NCBI GenBank assembly: GCA_964494345.1
Contig: CAZBSI010000004.1
Coordinates: 124,001-188,000 of the forward strand
DNA from: DTKD01 sp964494345
Lineage (GTDB): Bacteria > Armatimonadota > UBA5829
DNA: 64,000 bases
Reading direction: 5' to 3'
Below the pieces are notes generated by a model. The model was not told the DNA's origin. It did not search any database and saw only the letters and a list, made by a program, of their open reading frames with translations. A program made the translations under genes and the position numbers. Below are positions 43,830-52,849 of the stretch, piece by piece. How positions within the stretch are numbered: position 1 is the stretch's first letter; every line of letters starts with the position of its first letter.

Positions 43830-44375
43830 TTATTCCATCGGCCAGGTAGAAACCCCACACTCCGGGCATTCGAGTTCAATTAAGTCCAGCGCCGACAAAG
43901 CCTTGTCCAAAATCTCGTCGAGATTAGCCTCGGTCAGTTCGCTCTGCATTTTAAGCTCTCCAAATCTGTCGGCAACGAAGATCATCGTGCCTAAGACGCA
44001 GTATGCACAAGTGGCCTCACGGCGGACATCGCTTAGCAGCGGGAATTGAATATGAAGCGAACCGGCACAGCTATCGAACTCCTCCAGAGGCTCGGCTGCA
44101 ATAGCCAACACCTCGGCGTTATCATCTGCAAATTCGTGGTAGCGTCTGTTGATTTCGACCAACATCGCCATATCTGCTCCTGAACGAGCGTCAAAGAACA
44201 GGATCATCAGGTTTTTCCTGCCCTTATAATCCATTGGTGATATCTCGGCGTGCTTGGTGGATTGCAGTCGGAAGTCAGGAATCATATGCCCGATTGTTAA
44301 ACCCGGCCTGACGTACTGGGCAGTCGATTCTTCGCCAATGGTAATGTCATCCGTGTGTGCATTGTCATTTCGCAT
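43830..44375 (-). CDS. Redoxin/peroxiredoxin-like protein without the normal catalytic Cys
   Basis: The ATG at 44375 is set by GGAGG 9 bases upstream. The 181-residue protein has a redoxin fold (IGHMIPDFRLQSTKH, ILFFDARSG, VLAIAAEP, FPLLSDVRRE) like AhpC/TSA proteins. At the place of the active-site Cys (FY..TPxC or WCxxC) it reads FFDARSGADMAML, with no Cys. Instead CAYC lies at 123-126 and CPEC at 170-173 near the C terminus, which may bind zinc or carry a displaced redox site. The function is therefore uncertain. Confidence 0.75.
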   Translation of the reverse strand: MRNDNAHTDDITIGEESTAQYVRPGLTIGHMIPDFRLQSTKHAEISPMDYKGRKNLMILFFDARSGADMAMLVEINRRYHEFADDNAEVLAIAAEPLEEFDSCAGSLHIQFPLLSDVRREATCAYCVLGTMIFVADRFGELKMQSELTEANLDEILDKALSALDLIELECPECGVSTWPME

Positions 44376-44472
44376 TGTCTGGCACCTCCATTTTATTTTC
44401 ATGGTTATATACCCACCCCAGCCACATCTTTTGGAAGGAAAAATGGGTCTTCGGCGATAACGCAGGATTACA

Positions 44473-45507
44473 ATGAAATCTATTCATCATCGACTGAATG
44501 GGGTTTTGGACATAGCAGGACGCTATAGGGGTGTGCTGGCGTTTGTCGTCGTGCTGCTGCTGGGGGCGTTTTTCACCCCGAAGTTGCCGGCGAGCAATTT
44601 GTCGGTGTTTTTGACCTGGTCGACGCAGCGCGATACCCTGCTCTATTATGCCGAGTATGGTATTTTGGCGGCCGGTATGACGCTGGTTATTCTGACCGCT
44701 GGAATCGATTTGTCGGTTGGTGCGGTGCTGGGGTTTTCGGCTACCCTGTTTTCTTTATTGATGATAGGCTACGGCTGGCCTGCTCTGCCTGCGGCGTTGG
44801 TGACAATTCTGGCGGCGAGCGCGATGGGTGCGGTGAGCGGATTTGTGATCGCGCGGTTCCGTATGCAACCGTTTGTCGCGACGCTTGGAATGATGCTGGT
44901 GGCAAGGGGGGCGGCGAAATGGATATGTTCGGGCCAAAAAGTGCAGCCGGGCGCACAGCCGTGGTTCAAAATGCAGACCGGCAAGCCGGAGTTCTTCGAC
45001 TGGATGACCTCCCCTGTAAAAGGGCTCGGAGTACAGCCGGTGGTACTGTTGTTTCTTTTGACTATTGTCGCGTTGTGGATCGTGGTTAAATATACTCGAT
45101 TTGGCCGGCAGCTTTATGCGATTGGCGGAAACGAGGAGGCGACGAGGCTGTCGGGGGTGAGCGTCGGTCGGGTGAAGATCGGCGCTTACGCGCTTTGTGC
45201 AATGACGGCGGGCCTGGCGGGGTTGTGTAATGCAAGCCTTAATACCCTTGGCGATCCGGAAGCAGGATTCACCTATGAACTGGATGCGATAGCGGCGGTG
45301 GTTATCGGCGGCAGCAGCCTGGCCGGGGGCAAGGGCGGGATGTTCTTTACCCTGCTGGGTGCGCTGATTATCGCGTATATCAACAAAATATTGAGCCTGA
45401 ACAACTTTGAGGAACCTGCGAAGCTGATGATAAGGGGTGCGCTGATTATAGTGGCGGTCCTGATACAGCAGACGCTGGAGTCGGTCGAAAAAAGGAGAGT
45501 CAAATGA
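44473..45507 (+). CDS. Sugar ABC transporter permease (RbsC/XylH type)
   Basis: The 344-residue protein has about ten membrane helices and the carbohydrate permease motifs ILTAGIDLSVGAVLG (about 75-89) and FVATLGMMLVARGAA (about 133-147), plus LYAIGGNEEATRLSGV and VVIGGSSLAGGKGG, typical of RbsC-like subunits. It forms the membrane channel for ribose-, xylose- or similar-type sugars. Its stop overlaps the next ATG by four bases. The expected ATP-binding subunit is missing from both sides. Confidence 0.93.
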   Translation: MKSIHHRLNGVLDIAGRYRGVLAFVVVLLLGAFFTPKLPASNLSVFLTWSTQRDTLLYYAEYGILAAGMTLVILTAGIDLSVGAVLGFSATLFSLLMIGYGWPALPAALVTILAASAMGAVSGFVIARFRMQPFVATLGMMLVARGAAKWICSGQKVQPGAQPWFKMQTGKPEFFDWMTSPVKGLGVQPVVLLFLLTIVALWIVVKYTRFGRQLYAIGGNEEATRLSGVSVGRVKIGAYALCAMTAGLAGLCNASLNTLGDPEAGFTYELDAIAAVVIGGSSLAGGKGGMFFTLLGALIIAYINKILSLNNFEEPAKLMIRGALIIVAVLIQQTLESVEKRRVK

Positions 45508-46454
45508 AAAAATATATCTTGATGGCCGTGATAATCGCCGCATTGGCGTTGGCCGGCTGCGGAGCGAAGAAGTCATCCACGCAGACGACTGTGCAGTATG
45601 TGATCGGAATGAGCCAGTGTAACCTCGGCGAGCCGTGGCGCGTGCAGATGAACAGCGACCTCAAGGAAGCTGCCGGTAAGCACCCCGAGATCAAGATGAT
45701 ATTCAAAGACGCTCAGAATAACACAACCACGCAGCAGTCGCAGGTGAAAGAACTCGTCGACCAGAGGGTGGATCTGATTATCATAAGTCCAAAAGAGGCG
45801 CTTCCTCTCACAAAACCCGTCGCTGATGCGATGGCTGCCGGGATTCCCGTTATCGTGCTGGACAGGCGAGTGGAGGGGGATAAATATACCTGCTTTATCG
45901 GCGGAGATAACGAGCTTATCGGTGAGCAGGCGGGCAAGTACATGGTGAAAATCCTCGGCGGCAAGGGTAATATCGTGGAGCTGAAAGGGCTTATGACCAG
46001 CACCCCTGCGGTGGAGCGCCATAATGGGTTTATGAAGGGGATTAAAGGTTCTAAGATCAAGGTGATCTACTCCGCCGACTGCCACTGGCTTGAGCCGGAT
46101 GCTCGAAGGGAGATGGCTTCGGCGCTGACTCGATTCCCTGGCGAAGGGGATATTGACGCTGTTTATGCTCATAACGACCCCAGCGCTCACGGCGCATATA
46201 CCGCGGCCAAACTGGAGGGCAAAGGCAGGGAGAAAAAGATTAAATTCATCGGAATTGATGCATTGCCCCATGAAGGTGTTGCGTATGTTAAAGAAGGTCT
46301 CCTCACCGCCACGTTCCAATACCCAACGGGCGGAACAGAGGCTATTGAAACCGCTTTAAAGATTCTGAACGCAGAAGAGGTGGAGAAGGATATTGTTCTG
46401 GGCACAAGGGTCTTTACAGCGGAAAATGCGGCTGATGGCGGGAAGGCGTTGTAG
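45504..46454 (+). CDS. Sugar-binding lipoprotein of an ABC transporter (RbsB type)
   Basis: The 316-residue protein has a lipoprotein signal with lipobox LAGC (Cys19) and then a periplasmic-binding-protein type 1 fold: YVIGMSQCNLGEPWRVQMN, LVDQRVDLIIISPKEA, GIPVIVLDRRVEGDKYTCFIG, and later AVYAHNDPSAHGAYTAAKLEG. It should capture a sugar and deliver it to the permease encoded just upstream. ATGA overlap implies coupled translation. Ligand identity is unknown. Confidence 0.93.
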   Translation: MKKYILMAVIIAALALAGCGAKKSSTQTTVQYVIGMSQCNLGEPWRVQMNSDLKEAAGKHPEIKMIFKDAQNNTTTQQSQVKELVDQRVDLIIISPKEALPLTKPVADAMAAGIPVIVLDRRVEGDKYTCFIGGDNELIGEQAGKYMVKILGGKGNIVELKGLMTSTPAVERHNGFMKGIKGSKIKVIYSADCHWLEPDARREMASALTRFPGEGDIDAVYAHNDPSAHGAYTAAKLEGKGREKKIKFIGIDALPHEGVAYVKEGLLTATFQYPTGGTEAIETALKILNAEEVEKDIVLGTRVFTAENAADGGKAL

Positions 46455-46504
46455 AAATGACGAAGGCTGCCAGGTGATCCTGCCCTTTTGCGCAGGATAA
46501 CAGT

Positions 46505-46571
46505 AAACCGACAACCGTTAACCATCAACCGTCAACCGGAAAAGCAGATTTCTCGCTTCGCTCGAAATGAC
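46505..46571. repeat. Inverted heptamer run fused to an interspersed element
   Basis: On the plus strand, five tandem units of type ACCGTTA/ACCATCA (the reverse complement of CGGTTNN) run from about 46505 to 46538, followed directly by the element aaaagcagatttctcgcttc..cgaaatgac. This junction also occurs at about 38265-38323. It is downstream of the sugar-binding gene; the rest of 46455-46649 has no gene. Confidence 0.75.
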
Positions 46572-46649
46572 AACAATTGTGCGACGGTTTCTAAATTGCA
46601 CGCCGCTTCAAAGTTATGCGACATTTCGTGCACGTAGGGCGATATGAAA

Positions 46650-48287
46650 TTAGTCCGATGGATCGAAGGGGATGCCGGTGGTGTCGCCTCTTGGTCTGTT
46701 TTCGTCGGGGGCGGTCGTGTTCTGAGTAGCCGACGGCGGAGGGGCGGCGGTCGAGGCAGCATCTTCGGTTTGGGCGCCCAGATAGCTTAGTCTGTTGCGG
46801 GCGGCGATGGCGTATTGGTCGTTGCCGCCGTGCTCCACAGCCTTTTTATAATTCTCGATTGCCTCAGCCCTGCGACCACTACGATCTTTTGAATATGCCA
46901 GATAATAGTAGCCTTCGGGAGCTTGTGGGCGCATTTTTATCAATTCCTGAGCTTCAATTTCCAGTGCGGCGAAGTTGCCTTGCTGCGATGTATGGTATGC
47001 ACGGTTAATCAAGGCTTTGTATATACTCTCCCCGGCGTCTTTTGCCTCTTTGGAGGCAGGGGAGACTCGAATAGCAGACCTCCACTTCTCGATTGCCGCG
47101 TCAATTTTACCCTGCTTATATAATTTGTCCGCATCTACGAGATACTGACGGGCATGCTCGCTGGTTACCGATGTCTGATAACTACCATAAGCAAGATTTA
47201 TAGCCCAGATTGCGAAGACGACCAAGCCGGCGACCGCGATCACCAGCAGAAATATTCCAAGAAAATTGCGGGTCTCCGAGCTGAGCAGCGGCCTGGGTGG
47301 CGTCGGGATATGTGATGGCGTCTGCGGGAAAGGCTGCGAGAACGGATCAGGCACTGGCTGTGGAGGCTGATAGGCCCCCGGAGGCTGCTGTGAAGCCCCG
47401 CCAATTGGGGTCGGATACGCCCCTGTTTGCGCGAATGGGTCAGCCACATTGCCATTCATAAATTGGCCGGTGAACTGCTGATGTTGCAGATCCTCTGCCA
47501 TCTCGTCAGCGGATGAGTAACGCGCGGCCGGGTCTTTTTGCATAGCCTTGCGTATTACTGCCGACAGCCACGGCGGAGCACCAGGCGGCGCAGCGGGGTC
47601 GAGGTTCATTATGTTGTAGGTCACAGTGACTATACTATCACCAGAAAATGGTTTAGAGCCGGCGATCATCTCGTATAGCATAACCCCAAGTGAAAAGATA
47701 TCCGACCGGGCATCTATATCCTTTCCCGATACCTGTTCTGGTGACATATAACTCGGTGTGCCGAAGACCTGGCCGTTTTGGGTGATCGGGGATTCTCCGA
47801 GTAATCGCGCTATGCCGAAGTCGGTGAGCTTGCAGTAGCCGCCGGGGAGAATCTGCACGTTGTCAGGCTTTATATCGCGATGGACGACGCCGTTTTTGTG
47901 TGCATAAGATAGCGCGGAGCACAGTTGCAGGGTATAGTGGATCGCGTCTTTTATGGACAACGGACCGCCGGCTTGCATTGCCTCTCTGAGGTTCTGGCCT
48001 TCGAGAAACTCCATCGCTATGAAATGGCGGTCGTTATCCTGGCCGACTTCATAAATTGTGACTATATTTGGATGTGCGAGCTTGCCGGCAGCCTTACCCT
48101 CACGTCGGAAGCGTTCGATTCGCTCTCTTCTCTGCGCACCCTGCACATTAGGCGGAATCCAAAGTTCTTTGAGCGCCACACGACGATTGAGAGTGGGGTC
48201 GATGGCCTCGTAAACGATGTCGTTTGAGCGCGCGATCTCCCTGATGATCTCATATTTGCCGAGCATGTTGGTGGAGCCGGTGGACAA
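46650..48287 (-). CDS. Membrane Ser/Thr protein kinase with C-terminal TPR-like domain
   Basis: The start is TTG at 48287, with GAGG 8 bases upstream and 4 bases after the PP2C stop. The 545-residue protein has a Hanks-type kinase domain (about 10-275): VALKELW with the catalytic Lys near residue 35, VVHRDIKPDN, TDFGIAR and YMSPEQ. A Pro-rich linker, a membrane helix (FLGIFLLVIAVAGLVVFAIW, about 346-365) and TPR-like repeats (YLVDADKLYKQGKIDAAIEKW and YYYLAYSKDRSGRRAEAIENY, each partly quoted) follow. The kinase is cytoplasmic with the TPR part outside. It probably phosphorylates the FHA-ligand motifs of proteins in the same operon. Confidence 0.93.
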   Translation of the reverse strand: MSTGSTNMLGKYEIIREIARSNDIVYEAIDPTLNRRVALKELWIPPNVQGAQRRERIERFRREGKAAGKLAHPNIVTIYEVGQDNDRHFIAMEFLEGQNLREAMQAGGPLSIKDAIHYTLQLCSALSYAHKNGVVHRDIKPDNVQILPGGYCKLTDFGIARLLGESPITQNGQVFGTPSYMSPEQVSGKDIDARSDIFSLGVMLYEMIAGSKPFSGDSIVTVTYNIMNLDPAAPPGAPPWLSAVIRKAMQKDPAARYSSADEMAEDLQHQQFTGQFMNGNVADPFAQTGAYPTPIGGASQQPPGAYQPPQPVPDPFSQPFPQTPSHIPTPPRPLLSSETRNFLGIFLLVIAVAGLVVFAIWAINLAYGSYQTSVTSEHARQYLVDADKLYKQGKIDAAIEKWRSAIRVSPASKEAKDAGESIYKALINRAYHTSQQGNFAALEIEAQELIKMRPQAPEGYYYLAYSKDRSGRRAEAIENYKKAVEHGGNDQYAIAARNRLSYLGAQTEDAASTAAPPPSATQNTTAPDENRPRGDTTGIPFDPSD

Positions 48288-48291
48288 TTAT

Positions 48292-49182
48292 CTAACCTCG
48301 GCCCCCAAAGAAGCCCCAGCCTTTTGCCTTAGGCTGCTTTTCTCGGATATCAAGTATTTTGACGATGAGGGCGGTGCAGTTGTCGCGGCCGCCGCGTTCG
48401 CGGGCGAGTTCGATGAGGTCCCAGGCGGCTTGTGAGGGGGAGCCGTTCTCCATCGCCTGCTTTATTTCATCTTTATTTACCTCGTTAGAAAGGCCGTCGG
48501 AGCACAGCAGGTATTGATCCCCTGGCATGATGGTTTCGGTAAAAATGTCGACTTCGACGGATGGCGCATTGCCGATTGAGCGGGTGATGACGTTCTTAAA
48601 AGGGGAGAGTTCGGCGTCCTCCATAGTGAGCGCGCCTCGCTGAACCTGCTCGTAGACCCAGGAGTGATCGTTGGTGAGTTGTTCGATATTGCCCTGCCGG
48701 AGCCTGTAGCATCGACTGTCGCCCACCTGGGCGATGTAGACCTCTTCGCCTCGAATTATCATAGCGGTTATGGTTGTGCCCATCCCTTTACGTTCGATTA
48801 TCGCCTGGGCCAGGTCGTAAATCAGCCCATTTGCATATTGAACCGCCGCGCGCAGGGAATCTTCGACTGCGATGGATTTGTCCGCGTAATAGGCTCGGAT
48901 GACCGTTTTAAGCGCGATTTCGCTGGCAATCTGACCGGCCGCGTGTCCGCCCATCCCGTCCGCGACGCCGAAGAAAGATCCCTTGGCCGCGAGAGTTTCT
49001 TCATCATCGGGCAGGAAGAACTCGAATTTGTCCTCGTTGTTTTCACGAACGCAGCCGAGATCGGTCTTTGCGCCAATAAGGGTATCGACGGTGATCTCCT
49101 TAGCCTTATTTGCCAACTCCTCCCATTTCTGGGCAAGCTCGGCGGTGTTGATTTTGGCGGTTATCTCGCGGTTTTCGGCCAC
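48292..49182 (-). CDS. PP2C-family Ser/Thr protein phosphatase
   Basis: The 296-residue protein starts with GTG one base after the upstream stop (TAA-C-GTG), with GAGGTAGC before it. The PPM metal-binding motifs are present: VRENNEDKF (about 47-55), GVADGMGGHAAGQ (about 72-84), GTTITAMII, VGDSRCYRLR and LCSDGLSNEV, then RDNCTALIVKI near the end. It should reverse phosphorylation by the kinase encoded immediately downstream. The phosphatase-kinase pairing is common in bacterial Hanks-kinase operons. Confidence 0.95.
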   Translation of the reverse strand: MAENREITAKINTAELAQKWEELANKAKEITVDTLIGAKTDLGCVRENNEDKFEFFLPDDEETLAAKGSFFGVADGMGGHAAGQIASEIALKTVIRAYYADKSIAVEDSLRAAVQYANGLIYDLAQAIIERKGMGTTITAMIIRGEEVYIAQVGDSRCYRLRQGNIEQLTNDHSWVYEQVQRGALTMEDAELSPFKNVITRSIGNAPSVEVDIFTETIMPGDQYLLCSDGLSNEVNKDEIKQAMENGSPSQAAWDLIELARERGGRDNCTALIVKILDIREKQPKAKGWGFFGGRG

Positions 49183-49183
49183 G

Positions 49184-50071
49184 TTACGCTACCTCGAATC
49201 TAAATGTTGTCTGACCAAGTGTGATCTCGTCGCCATCGTGCAAATCGCACGGGGAATCGATCTCCAGCCTCTCACCGTTTACTGCAGTGCCGTTGGTGCT
49301 GCCGATGTCCGTGATGGTGAATACGCCGTGGACATGTTCAATGTCGGCATGTCTGCCGGAGCAGTATGGGTCCGGGATTCGGATTTTGTTGTCAGCTTCG
49401 CGCCTGCCGATGGTGTTGACGCCATCGTGAATATCGAAGTCCAATACGCCGTCCTTGGAGATTAATCTTGCGATGGGAGCCGGGGAATCCTCGACCTCTT
49501 CATCCCATACTACAGCGGCTGCGGACGGCGCGTCCTGCTCTTCCGGCTCTTCAGAATCTGACGGCTGGGTCGCTGGAGCGTCGTATTTTAATACGAAGCT
49601 GCCGAACATCACCTCGCTGCCGTCTTTTAGCTCGAATCTTTCACCTGCCGCGACTTTTTGTCCATCAACCAGGGTGCCGTTGGTGCTACCGTTGTCGGTT
49701 ACGAATGCGCCGCTGCTGTCTACGGTGATAGTCGCATGGCTGCGGGAGACAGTGTTATGAGATACCAAAATGTCTGCGTTTTCTCGACCGACTGAGTTCT
49801 CGCCGCTGTGGAGCATAAACTCGCGGGTACCGTCCTTGGTGACCAATTTTCCGTGATCCGGCTGCTCAACGTCTACTGCGACGCCTGCAGGTTCGGAGTT
49901 AAGCAGAAAGCCGCAGTCGATGCAGTAGGTCTCAGACGGCGGGTTCGGGGTGCGACAGACTGGGCAGTCGACGTTCATCGCCATCTGCGTCGCTTCTGAG
50001 GCTGGCGCGGAAATCATTTGTGTGGAGTCGTCGACTTCGATGACTCCGATTGCGGTTTTGTCCATATCCAT
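49184..50071 (-). CDS. Zinc-ribbon protein with two FHA domains
   Basis: The 295-residue protein has an N-terminal tail with Thr motifs DKTAIG (T6), STQMI (T17) and ATQMA (T28), a zinc ribbon with CPVC and CIDC (36-53), then two FHA domains. The first has SVGRENADILVSHNTVSRSHATI and DNGSTNGTLVDG; the second TIGRREADNKIRIPDPYCSGRHADI and DIGSTNGTAVNG (each partly quoted). FHA domains bind phosphothreonine. The start ATG shares one base with the VWA stop (TGATG). It is expected to be a phospho-dependent adaptor in the operon. Confidence 0.93.
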   Translation of the reverse strand: MDMDKTAIGVIEVDDSTQMISAPASEATQMAMNVDCPVCRTPNPPSETYCIDCGFLLNSEPAGVAVDVEQPDHGKLVTKDGTREFMLHSGENSVGRENADILVSHNTVSRSHATITVDSSGAFVTDNGSTNGTLVDGQKVAAGERFELKDGSEVMFGSFVLKYDAPATQPSDSEEPEEQDAPSAAAVVWDEEVEDSPAPIARLISKDGVLDFDIHDGVNTIGRREADNKIRIPDPYCSGRHADIEHVHGVFTITDIGSTNGTAVNGERLEIDSPCDLHDGDEITLGQTTFRFEVA

Positions 50072-51429
50072 CAGCTTTTCCCCCGGTCGAGGTCGATAAT
50101 AGTGCCCATCAGGGTCTTTTCTGCGCCGCCGCCCTGCTTGATCTGGTTAATGGCGTTTTGTATCTCGTGGGCCTGCATTGTTTTGCCCTGATCCATGAGC
50201 ATCATCTGAGTCTTTTCGAGTTCGCGGATGGCCTCGGCAGGAGATACCTGCTGGGTGCGCATGCCCATAACAGTCTTTTCGAGGTTGCGGGAAGCCTCAG
50301 CGACCTCGATCTCGCGAAGGACCTGATCGTTGACGCCTGTGGAGATAAGCTCTTCATCGGGCGTGAACTCGACAACAACATCCGCCGATACGGACTCGGC
50401 GCCTGCGGTTACGGAATCGTCGTAGACCACTTCCACCTTTGCGACGCGATATATTCCGCCGGGCCTGTTGCCCAATTCCAGCTCAATTATCGCCGTCTGA
50501 GTCTGGCCGCGTTCGAGGTCAGCAAGTGTAACCTCAGCAGAGCGATGGCCGAATGCGGGCAGTTTGTTGTATATTTGCCTCACCTGTACCCATCGCGACG
50601 TGTGTACACGCATTTTAACGTTGCGCGCGACGACGTTCATCAGGGTCTCTAGCTCTTTTCGGAAGATTTCAGGGATCAGCTCCGGTCGGGTGATGTAGTA
50701 GTAATTGCCGCCGCTTCGCTTGGCGATTGAGGCGAGCAGTTCCTCGTTGTAGTCCATTCCGAAACCGAGCGCGGTGAGGGTGATGCCACGGGATTTCTGC
50801 TCTGCAACCTGGCCGACTATAGAAGAAAAGTCTTTGATTCCCGCTGTGGGTTCGCCATCGGTGAAGAGCAAGGCGCGATTGACATAACCCGGCGACGAAA
50901 CCGAAGCGATCTGGCTGGAGCCGAGCTGGATGCCGCCGTAGAGGTCGGTTGTGTTGCCGACCTGGAGCATATCTATGTGCTGCTTAATCAGTTGTTTATT
51001 GACCACACGGCGGGCGGGCATAATCACCTCGGCCTGATCGGTGAATGCCACAACGGAAAGTACGTCGGTGGGTTCGAGCAAATCGACCACGTAGGAGCAG
51101 GCTCGCTTCATATACTCCATAGGCGGGCCTTCCATTGAGCCGGAACGGTCGAGGATAAGGCAGAGATTTAAAGGCATTCGCGCGCCCATCGCCGCACCTG
51201 TGCCGGTTATCTGCACAAGCACGTGGTTGCGGGTGTTGGCGGTAGGCAGGGCGTATTTATTTTCCGGGATGCACTCGACTGTGATAGCTTGCTGGCTGCC
51301 GGCCATCTGTGTGCGATTCATATCCTGCGAAAACGCGCCTCCGGACATCTGGGTGGCGTTTGGATCAAAGCCGCCTATCCGCGTCCTGTTCGGATCATCC
51401 GGCGGGATCATCTGTGTTTTGTCGTTCAT
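50071..51429 (-). CDS. VWA-domain protein with repeated TQM/KTxM motifs
   Basis: The ATG at 51429 has GGAG 7 bases upstream, making 452 residues. The N-terminal 45 residues contain four short Thr motifs: DKTQMI (T5), NRTRIG (T16), NATQMS (T26) and NRTQMA (T40). A von Willebrand A domain follows, with MIDAS DRSGSMEG (about 88-95), TDLYGG and FTDGEPT. A beta-rich segment and a helical tail come next, with three further motifs EKTVMG, EKTQMM and EKTLMG (last Thr near 439). The Thr motifs look like kinase targets for FHA binding. The protein is cytoplasmic. Confidence 0.92.
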   Translation of the reverse strand: MNDKTQMIPPDDPNRTRIGGFDPNATQMSGGAFSQDMNRTQMAGSQQAITVECIPENKYALPTANTRNHVLVQITGTGAAMGARMPLNLCLILDRSGSMEGPPMEYMKRACSYVVDLLEPTDVLSVVAFTDQAEVIMPARRVVNKQLIKQHIDMLQVGNTTDLYGGIQLGSSQIASVSSPGYVNRALLFTDGEPTAGIKDFSSIVGQVAEQKSRGITLTALGFGMDYNEELLASIAKRSGGNYYYITRPELIPEIFRKELETLMNVVARNVKMRVHTSRWVQVRQIYNKLPAFGHRSAEVTLADLERGQTQTAIIELELGNRPGGIYRVAKVEVVYDDSVTAGAESVSADVVVEFTPDEELISTGVNDQVLREIEVAEASRNLEKTVMGMRTQQVSPAEAIRELEKTQMMLMDQGKTMQAHEIQNAINQIKQGGGAEKTLMGTIIDLDRGKS

Positions 51430-51446
51430 CTGCTTCTCCGCTCCGA

Positions 51447-52829
51447 TCAATCAATCTCGACTCTGAACTTGGTGCTGCCTATCTGCACGGTGTCGTTTGG
51501 TGCGAGTTGATGGCGTGTGATTCTGGCGTTGTTGACGTGTGTGCCGTTTGTGCTGCCGTCATCGTAGATTATATATGCATCGCCCTCTTTTGCGATATGC
51601 GCGTGGTTTCGGGATACTGAGTTGTCCAGCGGCAGTGCGATATCTTTAGTCGATTCGCGGCCGATTTGGGCTTGAGAGTCTATGGCAAAAGTGTTATTTG
51701 CATACGGACCGGAAAATCCGACCAGCCGTGCGCCTTGTCTGGTAACAGCTTGCACCGGGATAGTCTGGTCGCCGAGTGACGTGCTCTGCGCAGGTCGGGT
51801 TGGTTGACCGACGGTGCAATCGCAATTGCCGGATGCGTCTTTGGTGGCCCCGCAGAACTGGCAGATGTGTTCGGATTGTGGAATCTGCACTGCGGTGGGG
51901 TATGGCGTATAAGTCGAGCGCGCAGTCGATTTATCTCTATATTGAAACTTTGTTTTGCCTATTTCGAGCAAATCACCGTCGGTGAGATATTCGCGCTGGG
52001 TGATTTTATTTCCATTGAGCCTTGTCCCATAAAACGAACCGGCGTCCTCAATTTGATGGCGGTTTCCCAAAGCTGTTATCACAGCGTGCTTCTCGGCGAC
52101 ATCGGGATCACTGAAGACCGGGATGTCTGCGTATTCGTCACGGCCGATCACGGTCCCAGGCTTCTCTATTATGATCTCGCGGCCCTCGTTTCGCCCGACG
52201 AGCTTGATTAGCCACGCTTTTTTCGTGAGTTCGGCGACGAAGCCTATAAATAGGCCGATGGACGCGCCGGTGATTCCGAACGCGATGAAGCGAATCATAG
52301 CGGGGGCGAAGTTCGCCACCCCACCCTTGTTCATCCATACGAGTATTTCAAAGACTGAGCCGCCGAGGCCGCCGCCGATAAATCCGCCGATTCCGCCGTT
52401 GATAATCTTCTTTGGATTAACAGTGGCGACTCCGTGGGACATACCGATCAACCCGCCGATTAATGCCCAGCCGAACCCGCGGCCTATCAGCAACAGGATA
52501 AAGGATAATAACCCGGCCGAGCCTGCCAACTGGTAGAGTATGCTGTAGACACGGCTGCCAATGGTGAGGCCGATGATGCCTCCCCCGGCCCCAAACAGGG
52601 TGGATATCGCGATTTTCTTAATGGCCTGATGCGTTGACCCGGCAGAGACAGCCTCTGCCAGCCCGAGAGCAAAACCGACCATCATACCCGATATCAAGCC
52701 GATCAAAAAGGTGTATGAGTAGGCCAAATCGCGCTCGACGTCAGGCATCAGCGGCGTCGGCTCCATAATGAGCCACGCCGCCAACATCCCGAAAGCGCCT
52801 GCTATTGTGTATCTAAGAATTCGCTCCAT
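51447..52829 (-). CDS. Membrane protein with two FHA domains and a short zinc motif
   Basis: The 460-residue protein has a membrane half of about six glycine-rich helices (residues 1-205; LIGLISGMMVGFALG, GGIGGFIGGGLGGSVF), an FHA domain (about 225-300; VIGRDEYADIPVFSDPDVAEKHAVI, partly quoted), a Cys cluster CQFCGATKDASGNCDC (about 321-336) and a second FHA domain (about 370-458; IGRESTKDIALPLDNSVSRNHAHI, partly quoted, and DDGSTNGTHVNN). It likely recruits phosphorylated partners to the membrane. It lies 20 bases after the next FHA gene and 17 before the VWA gene. Confidence 0.92.
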   Translation of the reverse strand: MERILRYTIAGAFGMLAAWLIMEPTPLMPDVERDLAYSYTFLIGLISGMMVGFALGLAEAVSAGSTHQAIKKIAISTLFGAGGGIIGLTIGSRVYSILYQLAGSAGLLSFILLLIGRGFGWALIGGLIGMSHGVATVNPKKIINGGIGGFIGGGLGGSVFEILVWMNKGGVANFAPAMIRFIAFGITGASIGLFIGFVAELTKKAWLIKLVGRNEGREIIIEKPGTVIGRDEYADIPVFSDPDVAEKHAVITALGNRHQIEDAGSFYGTRLNGNKITQREYLTDGDLLEIGKTKFQYRDKSTARSTYTPYPTAVQIPQSEHICQFCGATKDASGNCDCTVGQPTRPAQSTSLGDQTIPVQAVTRQGARLVGFSGPYANNTFAIDSQAQIGRESTKDIALPLDNSVSRNHAHIAKEGDAYIIYDDGSTNGTHVNNARITRHQLAPNDTVQIGSTKFRVEID

Positions 52830-52849
52830 ACTTAGTCAATTCTATACAT

